The notes under the pieces: model-generated
Databases searched by the model: none
What the model was told of the DNA's origin: nothing
Seen by the model: only the letters and a program-made list of their open reading frames with translations
Assembly (NCBI GenBank): GCA_021813195.1
Contig: JAKALI010000366.1
Location: forward strand, 1-5,183
From: Pseudomonadota bacterium
GTDB lineage: Bacteria; Pseudomonadota; Alphaproteobacteria; Rhizobiales; Hyphomicrobiaceae
Length of the DNA stretch: 5,183 nt
Direction of reading: 5' to 3'
Position numbers and translations under genes: made by a program
Part shown: in pieces, positions 1-5,183 of the stretch
How the letters are laid out: each line of letters opens with the position of its first letter
Position numbering within the stretch: position 1 is the stretch's first letter

Positions 1-662
1 CGGTCCAAGTAGTCTATATCCCAACCCGGAGTCTCGCCATTAGCAGCGCGGTGTATACAATCTGTTACGCCAGGGATCGTTGCAACGATATGCCGTAAGG
101 CGACGCCTTCTGCCCAATCACCAATCTCTTTAGCTCGCTTCGACTTGCGATAGCCGCCCCGCATCGGTGAGCTATCCTGTCTCGGGCCGACCAGCCTTTG
201 AGGCACTATCAAATCGGCACTGGCTGCCACGATTGCTTCCTCGACCGATGGCTTTGGGTCGTGACGCGCGACGGTGGCGAGGCCCATGATGCGTTCGTAG
301 ACGTTGGAGTCGAGATTTCGGACTCCGTCGCGCCACATATTGCGAGGTATCTGCTCCAGCAATACGTCGTCCATCTTCGCTGGGACGGGCGTAGTGAAGC
401 GTTCGTAAGCCTCTATGGCGCAATACCACGCCCGAGGTTTGCTCGGGTCCGACCATATGCGCCCAATCCGGCCCGCACCAACATATTCGGCCGGCCCGCG
501 CTTTCCCCCAAGCCGATGGACACCGCGGTAGTAGACGAAAGGTTCGCCCTCTCGGATCAGTCCTCGGTATTTTGAAGGGTAATGATAATGGACCCCTTCG
601 ACGTCGTCCCATGCGTGGGCTGGGTTGGCGACGACTTCATTGTGGACCAAAACGAGAGGCAT
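1..662 (-). CDS. EVE/PUA-like plus DUF3883 (NO VEIN C-terminal) protein, 3' end outside window
   Basis: This is an uninterrupted frame of 220 codons from an ATG at 662 down to base 3, with no stop inside the window, so the C-terminus is missing. The start is fixed by an AGGAG 8 bases upstream. Residues 1-125 have a pattern typical of small EVE/PUA-like domains of restriction-type proteins: YHYPSKYRGLI (26-36), FVYYRG (42-47), YVGAGRIGRIW (60-70), then a Y..F..PV turn (86-93). Residues 170-220 read KRAKEIGDWAEGVALRHI and later NGETPGWDIDYLD, which is how DUF3883/NOV_C domains begin; E185 and D215 would be the first two acidic residues of a PD-(D/E)XK-like site, and the E-x-K strand would lie beyond the window. 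DUF3883 proteins occur in restriction and defence loci. A modified-DNA-reading nuclease is an inference. The gene diverges from the plus-strand cluster. A TTGACC (715-710) could be a -35, but I see no good -10. Confidence 0.85.
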   Translation of the reverse strand, partial: MPLVLVHNEVVANPAHAWDDVEGVHYHYPSKYRGLIREGEPFVYYRGVHRLGGKRGPAEYVGAGRIGRIWSDPSKPRAWYCAIEAYERFTTPVPAKMDDVLLEQIPRNMWRDGVRNLDSNVYERIMGLATVARHDPKPSVEEAIVAASADLIVPQRLVGPRQDSSPMRGGYRKSKRAKEIGDWAEGVALRHIVATIPGVTDCIHRAANGETPGWDIDYLD

Positions 663-957
663 CGGTATCGCTCCTAGTCGCGATCGAGCTTGGAGCGATG
701 CGAACGACCGGTCAATGCTTCACTCACGCGCGGCGCGTTTTAGTAAGCGGGGACTTTAACCACGAATTGAAGACTGCCACGCATCTCCTCGATAAGGAGG
801 CGTCTTTCCGCCCGTCACCTCGGGCTTCGGTAAGTAACTCGTCAACATTCGTGGCGCAGAGTTTGCGCTGGTTCCAGAGACCTGAACCACGCACCAAGGG
901 GCGATCCGACCAACGTCCTCGCCAACCACGTGAGGCGGGATCAAGAGGCGAGCGCCC
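663..957. other. intergenic stretch between the DUF3883 gene and the integrase tail
   Basis: No convincing gene. A minus-strand frame from an ATG at 960 down to 756 (67 codons) has fairly ordinary amino-acid composition but no ribosome binding site and no family I recognise. Plus-strand frames here look arginine- and proline-rich, as shadow frames do. The 3' end (663-720) must hold the leader of the minus-strand gene. A small hairpin, CTCCT-CGATA-AGGAG, lies near 784-798 with no T-run after it, so it is not a clear terminator. The stretch could be degraded island DNA. Confidence 0.4.
671..675 (-). promoter_or_regulatory. ribosome binding site of the DUF3883 gene
   Basis: AGGAG on the minus strand, 8 bases before the ATG at 662. 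It is a strong Shine-Dalgarno match at normal spacing, and it decides the start of a gene whose other end is not visible. Confidence 0.75.
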
Positions 958-1125
958 ATGATTGCTGAGGAGCGCAATCGAGCTGCACTCTATGGGGCCG
1001 CGCAGGCAGGCGTCCCAACATGGAAGCTCAGACATACTACGGGGCATGCCTCGGCCGCGGTGCTCTCCGAATACGTGCGCGACAGCGAAATCTTCGTAGG
1101 CAACGCGGCGGGCACGCTATTGTAA
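958..1125 (+). pseudogene. C-terminal remnant of a tyrosine recombinase (phage/island integrase)
   Basis: A 55-codon frame ending in TAA at 1123-1125 gives the end of a tyrosine recombinase. From about residue 12 it reads YGAAQAGVPTWKLRHTTGH, then VLSEYVRDSEIFVGNAAG and LL at the end. Known family features are visible: the helix before box II, the HTTGH (HxxTGH) motif at 26-30, and Y39 in the place of the nucleophile, followed by the short VGNAAG tail common in alphaproteobacterial integrases. The conserved arginine-histidine box I and everything before it are missing. An in-frame TGA lies at 931-933 and the upstream DNA is not integrase-like, so the rest of the gene has been lost or separated. 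It cannot be an active recombinase. The ATG at 958 may be chance. It likely marks an old island boundary or rearrangement point. Confidence 0.75.
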
Positions 1126-1230
1126 CGCGAGTTCAACATTCCGCGCCCTTTTCCAATCTGCTTCCATATGCCACATTGCCCAGGTTGCGGTACGACGGCG
1201 CTCCATAATTGATAGTGGAAAAGCTATCCT

Positions 1231-2169
1231 ATGACAGATGTGACTTGTTGCACGCCTGCCGACGCTGTTCGTGTGGGCGAAGCCCCGGCGGACCTCCCAC
1301 AGCGACGGCTAATTCTGCGCTTGCTGGCCAACGCGCCTATGGTCGCCAACATAGCGCAAAAGCTGTCAGCAGGCGACGTATTCCGCGTCGTGATTAGCCG
1401 GGAGAATATGCACCTGTTCAAGCAGGCCGCAGATGGCAGCTACAAACCCTACCTCCACAATGGCAAGCATATCGTCGAGAACGTCGACTTGATGCGCGTC
1501 GCGCCAGACTATTTCGGCATGTTGTCAAACGTCGTGCTTACGGTAAGCATGCATGCGATCTCAGCGAAGCTGGATAGCATCGAGGCCAGCGTGCAAGACA
1601 TTGACCGCCTCATTGTCGACACGCAGCGGAGCCGGTTGAAAGGCGCGCTCAATGCATTGGCTATGGCGCGGCAGTTTTCCGATCGGGGCGAGCGTCGTCG
1701 TGAAATGATCTCCGCAGGTCAAGACATTGCCCGCGAGATTGGAGCACTTTCGGGCCAGCTGCGCGCGCACATCGCCACAATGCCAACCGAGACGACAGGC
1801 TGGTTCGATGGCTTTTTTGGCAATGGCTTTGACGATGCCGACGCCGCTTTCAGCGAGGTGAAGGACGATGTCGGCTTGCTGAGCCACTGCGTTGGCGCGC
1901 TGTTGCAGAGCTATCTGGAACTCGGAGAACCCGCGGTGGCGAATGAGGCAATCCGCCGCATCGTGGACGACCTGCGGGAAGCGGGCTTGCCCGATGCAAT
2001 CCGCAAGGCAAGACTGCTACCGTTTCCGAAAGATGGCGAACCCGCTGAACAATTTCTTGGCTCATTTTTTGACGCCGTCAAGCTAATGGATACGAACCTG
2101 CTTGAGAGTGATCGATCGAGACCAGCAGTTATATTTATGGACATCAAGCCCGAGGACTTTGCGACTTGA
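1231..2169 (+). CDS. uncharacterised 312-residue protein with helical/coiled centre
   Basis: I do not recognise this protein. It starts at an ATG preceded by a weak GGAA 10 bases upstream (1217-1220) and ends in TGA. Residues 45-90 look like a small beta-rich unit (GDVFRVVI, HLFKQAADGSYKPYLHNGKHIV in two halves). Residues 95-150 form a hydrophobic then amphipathic helix (FGMLSNVVLTVSMHAI, then AKLDSIEASVQDIDRLI) that could be a coiled coil. Residues 150-260 continue as charged helices with repeated R/E-rich heptad-like spacing. There is no signal peptide, no clear transmembrane segment and no nuclease or NTPase motif. A WFDGFFGNGFDD segment (191-202) is a glycine- and aromatic-rich break between helical parts. 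The next gene overlaps its stop codon by 4 bases, so the two are probably translated together. It could be a sensor, scaffold or effector partner of the membrane protein; that is inference. Confidence 0.85.
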   Translation: MTDVTCCTPADAVRVGEAPADLPQRRLILRLLANAPMVANIAQKLSAGDVFRVVISRENMHLFKQAADGSYKPYLHNGKHIVENVDLMRVAPDYFGMLSNVVLTVSMHAISAKLDSIEASVQDIDRLIVDTQRSRLKGALNALAMARQFSDRGERRREMISAGQDIAREIGALSGQLRAHIATMPTETTGWFDGFFGNGFDDADAAFSEVKDDVGLLSHCVGALLQSYLELGEPAVANEAIRRIVDDLREAGLPDAIRKARLLPFPKDGEPAEQFLGSFFDAVKLMDTNLLESDRSRPAVIFMDIKPEDFAT

Positions 2170-2360
2170 GCGGCGCGAGGCGCAATTGCGAATGCGGCAG
2201 GCCTCTCATGGATAAAGAGGCTCGATGCCCGCGTTGCGAGCGCGCGGCCAATCACGCCTGGTGGCAAAGCATTCAAGCCGTCGTCGGCGCCGCTGTCGGC
2301 GTGATCGCCGTCGTCGCGGCAAAGATTGTATCCGGGGGTAAGGACAAGGGCTCGTCATAG
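2166..2360 (+). CDS. small zinc-ribbon protein with one C-terminal transmembrane segment
   Basis: A 64-residue protein starting at a TTG that overlaps the TGA stop of the preceding gene (shared TTGA), a classic arrangement for translational coupling. Residues 8-24 read CECGRPLMDKEARCPRC: four cysteines (8, 10, 21, 24) in a CxC-x10-CxxC spacing, which should bind one zinc ion as a ribbon. Residues 36-55 (IQAVVGAAVGVIAVVAAKIV) are a single uninterrupted hydrophobic helix, followed by a short polar, lysine-containing tail. By the positive-inside rule the charges on both sides are mixed, so orientation is not certain; a cytoplasmic zinc ribbon is most natural. The likely role is to anchor or assist the 312-residue partner at the inner membrane. 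An alternative start is the ATG at codon 15, but it would cut the ribbon in half, so the TTG is preferred. Confidence 0.75.
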   Translation: MSGARRNCECGRPLMDKEARCPRCERAANHAWWQSIQAVVGAAVGVIAVVAAKIVSGGKDKGSS

Positions 2361-2456
2361 TACAACGTGTGGCGACGGCCTAGACGACGGCTAAAACCAA
2401 GGTCGCCTCGCTACTGGTAAGTCGCACCAAGACATTAGGCATGTGCCGCTGACCGT

Positions 2457-2461
2457 GGAGG
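2457..2461 (+). promoter_or_regulatory. ribosome binding site of the NucS-like gene
   Basis: GGAGG within GTGGAGGT, 9 bases before the ATG at 2471. It selects this start over the overlapping out-of-frame ATG at 2443. The 110-base gap from the preceding stop suggests that the NucS-like gene may have its own transcription start, but no clear -35/-10 pair is seen. Confidence 0.75.
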
Positions 2462-2470
2462 TCCGCCGAT

Positions 2471-3400
2471 ATGAAATCGTATTTTCGCGTCATGCTTGGC
2501 AAGGGGAGCGCCTTCGCGGCGGAATGCTTCGCCGGCGGCTTCATCGGTGCGGATTTCGAGATCAACGAGGACTTGAACCGATCGTTGCCCGACCAGTGGC
2601 GCGAATTCAACAAGAAGTTCATCCCCGTCTACCTTGCTGGCCATCCCGGCAAATCCAAGGTCACCGCCGGGCTGGCGTGTGGGGCGCTCTGGACGATCAG
2701 CAAGGGCATTAGCGACGGCGACATCGTTCTGAGCCCGGATGGCGCGGGATCGTATCGCGTCGGCGCGGTGACCGGAGGCTATTACTATGTTGCCGGCGGG
2801 CCTCTGCCCCATCGACGGAGAGTCAACTGGTTCGACGTGGTCATCGCGCGGGATGCGATGAGCGAGGCGCTTCGCAACTCAACCGGTTCGATCGGCACCG
2901 TCAGTAATGTGTCCGCGCACGCGGTCGAGATCGAGACTTTCCTGAAGGTCGCGCCGCCCATTCCGACCATCGTGGCGACAGATGCTGTCATCGAAGACCC
3001 CGCCGCCTTCGCCATGGAGAAGCATCTCGAAGCCTTCCTCGTGGCGAACTGGGAACATACCGAACTGGGCAAGGGTTATTCGATCTTCGAGGAGGACGGC
3101 GAGAAAGTCGGCCAGCAATATGAGACCGACGCGGGACCGATCGACATCCTCGCCATCAGCAAAGACAAAAAGCGTCTGCTCGTGGTCGAACTCAAGCGCG
3201 GGCGCGCGAGCGACGTCGTCGTCGGCCAAGCCCTCCGCTACATGGGCTACGTGAAAAGTGAGATCGCCGAGGCCGACCAGTCGGTCGAGGGAGCCATCAT
3301 CGCGCTGGAAGACGACCAGAAACTGCGATGGGCGCTCGCCGTGGTGCCGAACATCTCGTTCTATCGCTACGAAATCCGCTTCAAGTTGGTGAGGACATAG
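2471..3400 (+). CDS. two-domain protein with NucS/DUF91-type PD-(D/E)XK nuclease C-terminus
   Basis: The C-terminal part (about 178-295) has the pattern of endonuclease NucS/DUF91-type domains. Helix EKHLEAFL (183-190) carries the first acidic residue, GPIDIL (222-227) gives D225, VVELKRG (238-244) gives the E240-x-K242 pair, and GQALRYMGYVK (252-262) gives the conserved Q253 helix. All expected catalytic residues of a PD-(D/E)XK nuclease are present, so it should be active on DNA if folded. Residues 1-125 are a separate module (YFRVMLGKGS, GGFIGADFEI, KKFIPVYLAG, LACGALWTI, GDIVLSPDG, YYYVAGGPLPHRR) that recurs in front of restriction-type nuclease domains and may be a target-recognition or nucleotide-sensing unit; that role is inference. 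Residues 125-175 act as a linker. It has a strong ribosome binding site and is followed 24 bases later by a DUF429 gene, probably in one transcript. It is not the archaeal/actinobacterial mismatch NucS itself; a restriction-like or defence nuclease is more likely. Confidence 0.85.
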   Translation: MKSYFRVMLGKGSAFAAECFAGGFIGADFEINEDLNRSLPDQWREFNKKFIPVYLAGHPGKSKVTAGLACGALWTISKGISDGDIVLSPDGAGSYRVGAVTGGYYYVAGGPLPHRRRVNWFDVVIARDAMSEALRNSTGSIGTVSNVSAHAVEIETFLKVAPPIPTIVATDAVIEDPAAFAMEKHLEAFLVANWEHTELGKGYSIFEEDGEKVGQQYETDAGPIDILAISKDKKRLLVVELKRGRASDVVVGQALRYMGYVKSEIAEADQSVEGAIIALEDDQKLRWALAVVPNISFYRYEIRFKLVRT

Positions 3401-3424
3401 GAGGCGGTTCTGAGTGGTCACGCC

Positions 3425-4141
3425 ATGATCGCGATTGGCTGGGATGTCGGCGGATGGAACTGCGACAAGAACGCCAACAGTCGGGACGCCCTCGTGATTT
3501 TGGATGGGCGCGCCACGCTCTTGGGGCGGCCGTGGCGTGGCAACCTTCGTCAGACGATCAATGAGGCGGATACGACGAGCGCCTTCGTGCAGAAAATATT
3601 CGATCTCTGCCACGTTCGGGACGCGCTGCGAAACGCCGCCGTCACCGTCGCCATCGACGCACCGCTTGCCTTTCCAGAAGCTCTCATCGAGCTTCTCACC
3701 AAGGGCCAGATAGCCACCCCAATCAATGAGAACGCGGCCAATCCCTATCTCTACCGCTTTACCGAACGCCGTCTGGCCGCCCCCGGCATCGTGCCGCTTT
3801 CCGTCGTCAAAGACATGATCGGCAGCCAGAGCACCAAGGCGATACACGCGACACTCAAATTCGCCCCCAAAGTGGAGTCGCTCGGCGTTTGGTCGGACGG
3901 CGGCGCAATCCGGTTCATCGAAACCTATCCTGCCGCCTGTCGGCGACGCTCGCCGGAGTTTTCGGCATTCAACCCCGATGGCTTCGATGGCCACGATGAC
4001 ATCATTGATGCCGGCGTTTGCGCGTTGGTCGCGCATCGCTTCGCCACAACCCCGGAACAGCTTGAGTCTCCAACCCTCGACGCTCCGCCTTCCGAAGGTT
4101 GGATTTGGCTGCCTGCGGAAAATACGAAAATCGCGACGTGA
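3425..4141 (+). CDS. DUF429 predicted RNase H-fold nuclease
   Basis: A 238-residue protein of the DUF429 type (predicted nuclease of the RNase H/RuvC fold). Visible landmarks in order: first strand IAIGWDVGG with D7; TVAIDAPLAFP (74-84) with D78; NPYLYRFTERRL (106-117); IRFIETYPAACRR (162-174) with E166; GHDDIIDAGVCALVAHRFA (189-207) with D191, D192 and D195 on the final helix; and the family's closing EGWIWLP (224-230). The acidic residues sit where RNase H-like enzymes bind two metal ions, so it should be catalytically intact. No biochemical substrate is known to me for the family. It follows the NucS-like gene by 24 bases. GGAGG at 3400-3404 is 20 bases from the ATG used here, but only 5 bases from an in-frame CTG at 3410, so the protein may begin five residues earlier; a weaker GAGTGG (3412-3417) precedes the ATG. 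Confidence 0.85.
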   Translation: MIAIGWDVGGWNCDKNANSRDALVILDGRATLLGRPWRGNLRQTINEADTTSAFVQKIFDLCHVRDALRNAAVTVAIDAPLAFPEALIELLTKGQIATPINENAANPYLYRFTERRLAAPGIVPLSVVKDMIGSQSTKAIHATLKFAPKVESLGVWSDGGAIRFIETYPAACRRRSPEFSAFNPDGFDGHDDIIDAGVCALVAHRFATTPEQLESPTLDAPPSEGWIWLPAENTKIAT

Positions 4142-4199
4142 CCGGCAGATGCCTTTGAGACGGAGAAAGCCAGTTGCAACCAAAGAAGCTAATCGGATC

Positions 4200-4248
4200 G
4201 TGCAATTAATTGCACCATCGTCTCGTGGCGATTTGCAATTAAGTGCAC
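4200..4248. repeat. pair of near-identical 16-bp palindromes, 33 bp apart
   Basis: GTGCAATTAATTGCAC at 4200-4215 is a perfect 16-bp inverted repeat. TTGCAATTAAGTGCAC at 4233-4248 matches it in 14 of 16 positions. The offset of 33 bases is about three helical turns, so both sites would face the same side of the DNA. A shorter palindrome GTTGCAAC lies at 4173-4180, about 31 bases from the centre of the first. The low GC and lack of a G/C stem argue against a terminator. Most likely these are binding sites for a dimeric protein: a repressor, or an excision/recombination accessory factor of the island. The protein is not identified. Confidence 0.7.
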
Positions 4249-4269
4249 GCGCATCAACTTCAGCATCGC

Positions 4270-4297
4270 CCTTGGTACAGAAAACTGGTACAGAAAA
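4270..4297 (+). repeat. tandem TGGTACAGAAAA repeat, left copy of a 26-bp direct repeat
   Basis: TGGTACAGAAAA occurs at 4273-4284 and again at 4286-4297 (13-base period). The block 4270-4295 is also related to 4446-4471, with 22 of 26 positions identical. It lies 68 bases left of the tRNA-Ser-like site. Short direct repeats at such a distance could be integrase arm-type sites, or the left copy may be a relic of another integrase's 5' region. Confidence 0.6.
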
Positions 4298-4365
4298 TTA
4301 GGGGCTGGAATGGTCCGATCGAGCTAAGGCATTGACATCACAGGGATGGGGCGGCGCGGGATGTT

Positions 4366-4385
4366 CTCCCTCCCTCTCCGCCACC
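4366..4385 (+). repeat. tRNA-Ser 3'-end-like attachment (att) site
   Basis: The bases CTCCCTCCCTCTCCGCCA (4366-4383) read like the 3' end of an alphaproteobacterial tRNA-Ser gene: the 3' acceptor strand CCTCTCC, the discriminator G and the CCA, preceded by the end of the T-stem. The bases before it do not form a T-loop (no TTCGAAT) and no D or anticodon arm is found upstream, so this is not a functional tRNA gene. A short tRNA 3' fragment standing about 80 bases in front of a tyrosine-recombinase gene is the standard look of an att copy made by island integration. The identity is from memory of tRNA sequences, not a search. Confidence 0.55.
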
Positions 4386-4445
4386 TTTAGCGCAAGCAAC
4401 TGATATATCTCCTGTTTCTCAGCGCCTAGCTCGTCACCTTCCTTC

Positions 4446-4471
4446 CCTTGGCACAGAAACCTGGTGCAGGA
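4446..4471 (+). repeat. right copy of the 26-bp direct repeat
   Basis: The block matches 4270-4295 in 22 of 26 positions and lies 60 bases right of the att-like site. It overlaps the probable beginning of the broken integrase, where the shared LVQ codons fall in the same relative frame in both copies. Confidence 0.55.
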
Positions 4472-5074
4472 GCGGCGCTTGCCGAGGCTGGTTTCGCACG
4501 TGGTGCGGCGCGGCGGCGTCTTCTATTGCCGTATGGCGGTTCCTGATCGGCTGGTCGAACGGGTTGGCAACGGGAGCTTAAGGTCTCCCTGCGAACATCC
4601 TCGGCAAAAGCCGCGATGCTGATCGGACGAACAATCCGCAACCTGATCGGCGTCCCGTTTGAGGGACTGCCCCGCATGCCGCGGATGACGAGCGAGCAGA
4701 TTCGCGACCGCGTCCGCGCCTATTTTCAGGCCAGCCTGAACAAGACACTCGAATTGTCTCTCGAACTGCCGGCCGACCCCATGATCGACGTGGCGAACGA
4801 AATCGCCATGCTGAAGGAATATGTCCAAGACCTGCGCGGCAAGCTCGCGTCGCAGCGCTATCAGTCGCCTGCGCCGGCCGAAGCTGAGGAACTCCTGTCG
4901 TCGCTCGACAAATCGCCGCCGAAGACCGATGTCGACGCCTTCCGCCTTGCCGCGAACGGCATCATGCGCGCCAAGATTGATAACGCGCGCATCCTGACGG
5001 CGATGCTCGCGGGCGACTATGGCTCGACGATTCCGCTCGGTTGTTGGCGTTACGATCACGTTGGCGGCGCTTAG
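4464..5074 (+). pseudogene. frameshifted, truncated tyrosine recombinase (N-terminal half, DUF6538-like)
   Basis: From a GTG near 4464 the frame reads VQERRLPRLVSHVVRRGG, then VFYCRMAVPDRLVERVG up to 4568, which is the entry motif (xGxxYxRxxVPxDL type) of DUF6538-like integrase N-termini. The protein then continues one frame over: RELKVSLRTSSAKAAMLIGR from 4571 onward. Joining the halves needs one extra base at 4569-4570 (AA instead of a full codon), so a single-base deletion broke the gene. The second frame continues with helical SAM-like/arm-binding-region sequence up to AGDYGSTIPL (about 5038), then loses family character and stops at 5074. The catalytic C-terminal domain (R-H-R-Y) is absent. 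The ATG at 4616 is therefore an internal codon, not a real start. The relic sits directly right of the att-like site, the usual place for an island integrase. It is non-functional unless the deletion is a sequencing error and the gene resumes elsewhere. Confidence 0.8.
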
Positions 5075-5183
5075 ACAGCATGCACAATCGCCTGTTCAGC
5101 TTGCAATTCCCAATCATTCGCCTGCGGGCGTCAGTCTTTCGCCGCGCGCACGATGCGACCTTCGAGCCTTGTCGCCGCCGATA

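Larger units (their letters stand above)
4142..4463. other. gene-free junction with palindromes, direct repeats and att-like site
   Basis: No gene is supported. The frame open across 3978-4301 is mostly antisense-free shadow of the DUF429 gene. The stretch is noticeably more AT-rich than its surroundings between 4170 and 4310. It holds the palindrome pair, the tandem TGGTACAGAAAA repeat and the tRNA-Ser-like site listed separately. A perfect TTGACA at 4332-4337 has no -10 at 16-18 bases, so I do not call a promoter. The layout is that of a recombination junction between two mobile segments. Confidence 0.6.

Noticed and set aside
172..612. 146-codon minus-strand frame and a 125-codon plus-strand frame at 198-575
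   Set aside because: Both overlap the DUF3883 gene in other frames. That gene's frame gives a coherent domain pattern and has a proper ribosome binding site.
756..977. Possible small minus-strand gene upstream of the DUF3883 gene
   Set aside because: No ribosome binding site, no recognised family, and its 5' part overlaps the integrase tail. It is kept only as a remark on the intergenic stretch.
1185..1209. TTGCGG and CATAAT as a promoter for the 312-residue gene
   Set aside because: The spacer is only 13 bases, too short for a sigma-70-type promoter.
2879..4183. 434-codon open frame on the minus strand opposite the NucS-like and DUF429 genes
   Set aside because: It is antisense to two genes with complete family motifs on the plus strand. 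Its translation has no recognisable motif, and long antisense frames are common in GC-rich DNA.
4332..4337. Perfect TTGACA -35 box in front of the integrase relic
   Set aside because: No -10-like hexamer at 16-18 bases; the downstream bases are GC-rich.
4341..4385. A complete tRNA-Ser gene
   Set aside because: Only the last ~18 bases match. T-loop, anticodon arm and 5' acceptor strand are absent upstream.
4523..5059. 178-codon minus-strand open frame
   Set aside because: It lies opposite the integrase relic, whose plus-strand peptide shows clear family sequence. The minus frame is arginine-rich and shadow-like.
5131..5181. Possible C-terminal end of a minus-strand gene entering from the right edge (ends LEGRIVRAAKD, stop at 5131)
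   Set aside because: Only 16 codons are visible and other frames are also open there, so it cannot be supported without more sequence.

Overview
The window looks like part of a GC-rich alphaproteobacterial genome (Sphingomonadales or Rhizobiales would fit). This rests on codon choice, on the style of the integrase fragments and on a tRNA-Ser-like 3' end; no marker gene fixes the taxon. It reads as accessory DNA, a genomic-island segment with nuclease-type genes between integrase relics, not as core chromosome.

Layout. At the left edge, on the minus strand, a gene starts at 662 and runs out of the window at base 1. Its first 220 residues carry an EVE/PUA-like N-terminal region and the beginning of a DUF3883 (NO VEIN C-terminal, PD-(D/E)XK-like) domain. 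To its right (958-1125, plus strand) is the last ~45-55 codons of a tyrosine recombinase, with the HxxTGH box and the tyrosine, cut off from the rest of its gene. Then come four plus-strand genes: an uncharacterised 312-residue protein with a predicted helical or coiled centre (1231-2169); a 64-residue zinc-ribbon plus one-transmembrane-segment protein overlapping it by 4 bases (2166-2360); a two-domain protein with a NucS/DUF91-type nuclease C-terminus (2471-3400); and a DUF429 predicted RNase H-fold nuclease (3425-4141).

From 4142 to 4463 there is no gene, but there is structure: two near-identical 16-bp palindromes 33 bp apart, a tandem 13-bp-period repeat, and a stretch matching the 3' end of an alphaproteobacterial tRNA-Ser gene (about 4366-4385) that looks like an attachment site. 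A 26-bp imperfect direct repeat flanks this site at 60-68 bp on either side. Immediately right of it is the N-terminal part of a second tyrosine recombinase (DUF6538-like N-terminus), broken by a one-base deletion near 4569 and truncated after about 5038.

How it fits together. The simplest reading is accretion of mobile islands at a tRNA-Ser 3' end. The cargo left of the attachment site carries three predicted nucleases (DUF3883, NucS-like, DUF429) and a translationally coupled unknown-protein/zinc-ribbon membrane pair. This is the kind of content seen in defence islands, but no antiviral role is shown by the sequence. The two plus-strand pairs (1231-2360 and 2471-4141) are the best candidates for undescribed functional units.
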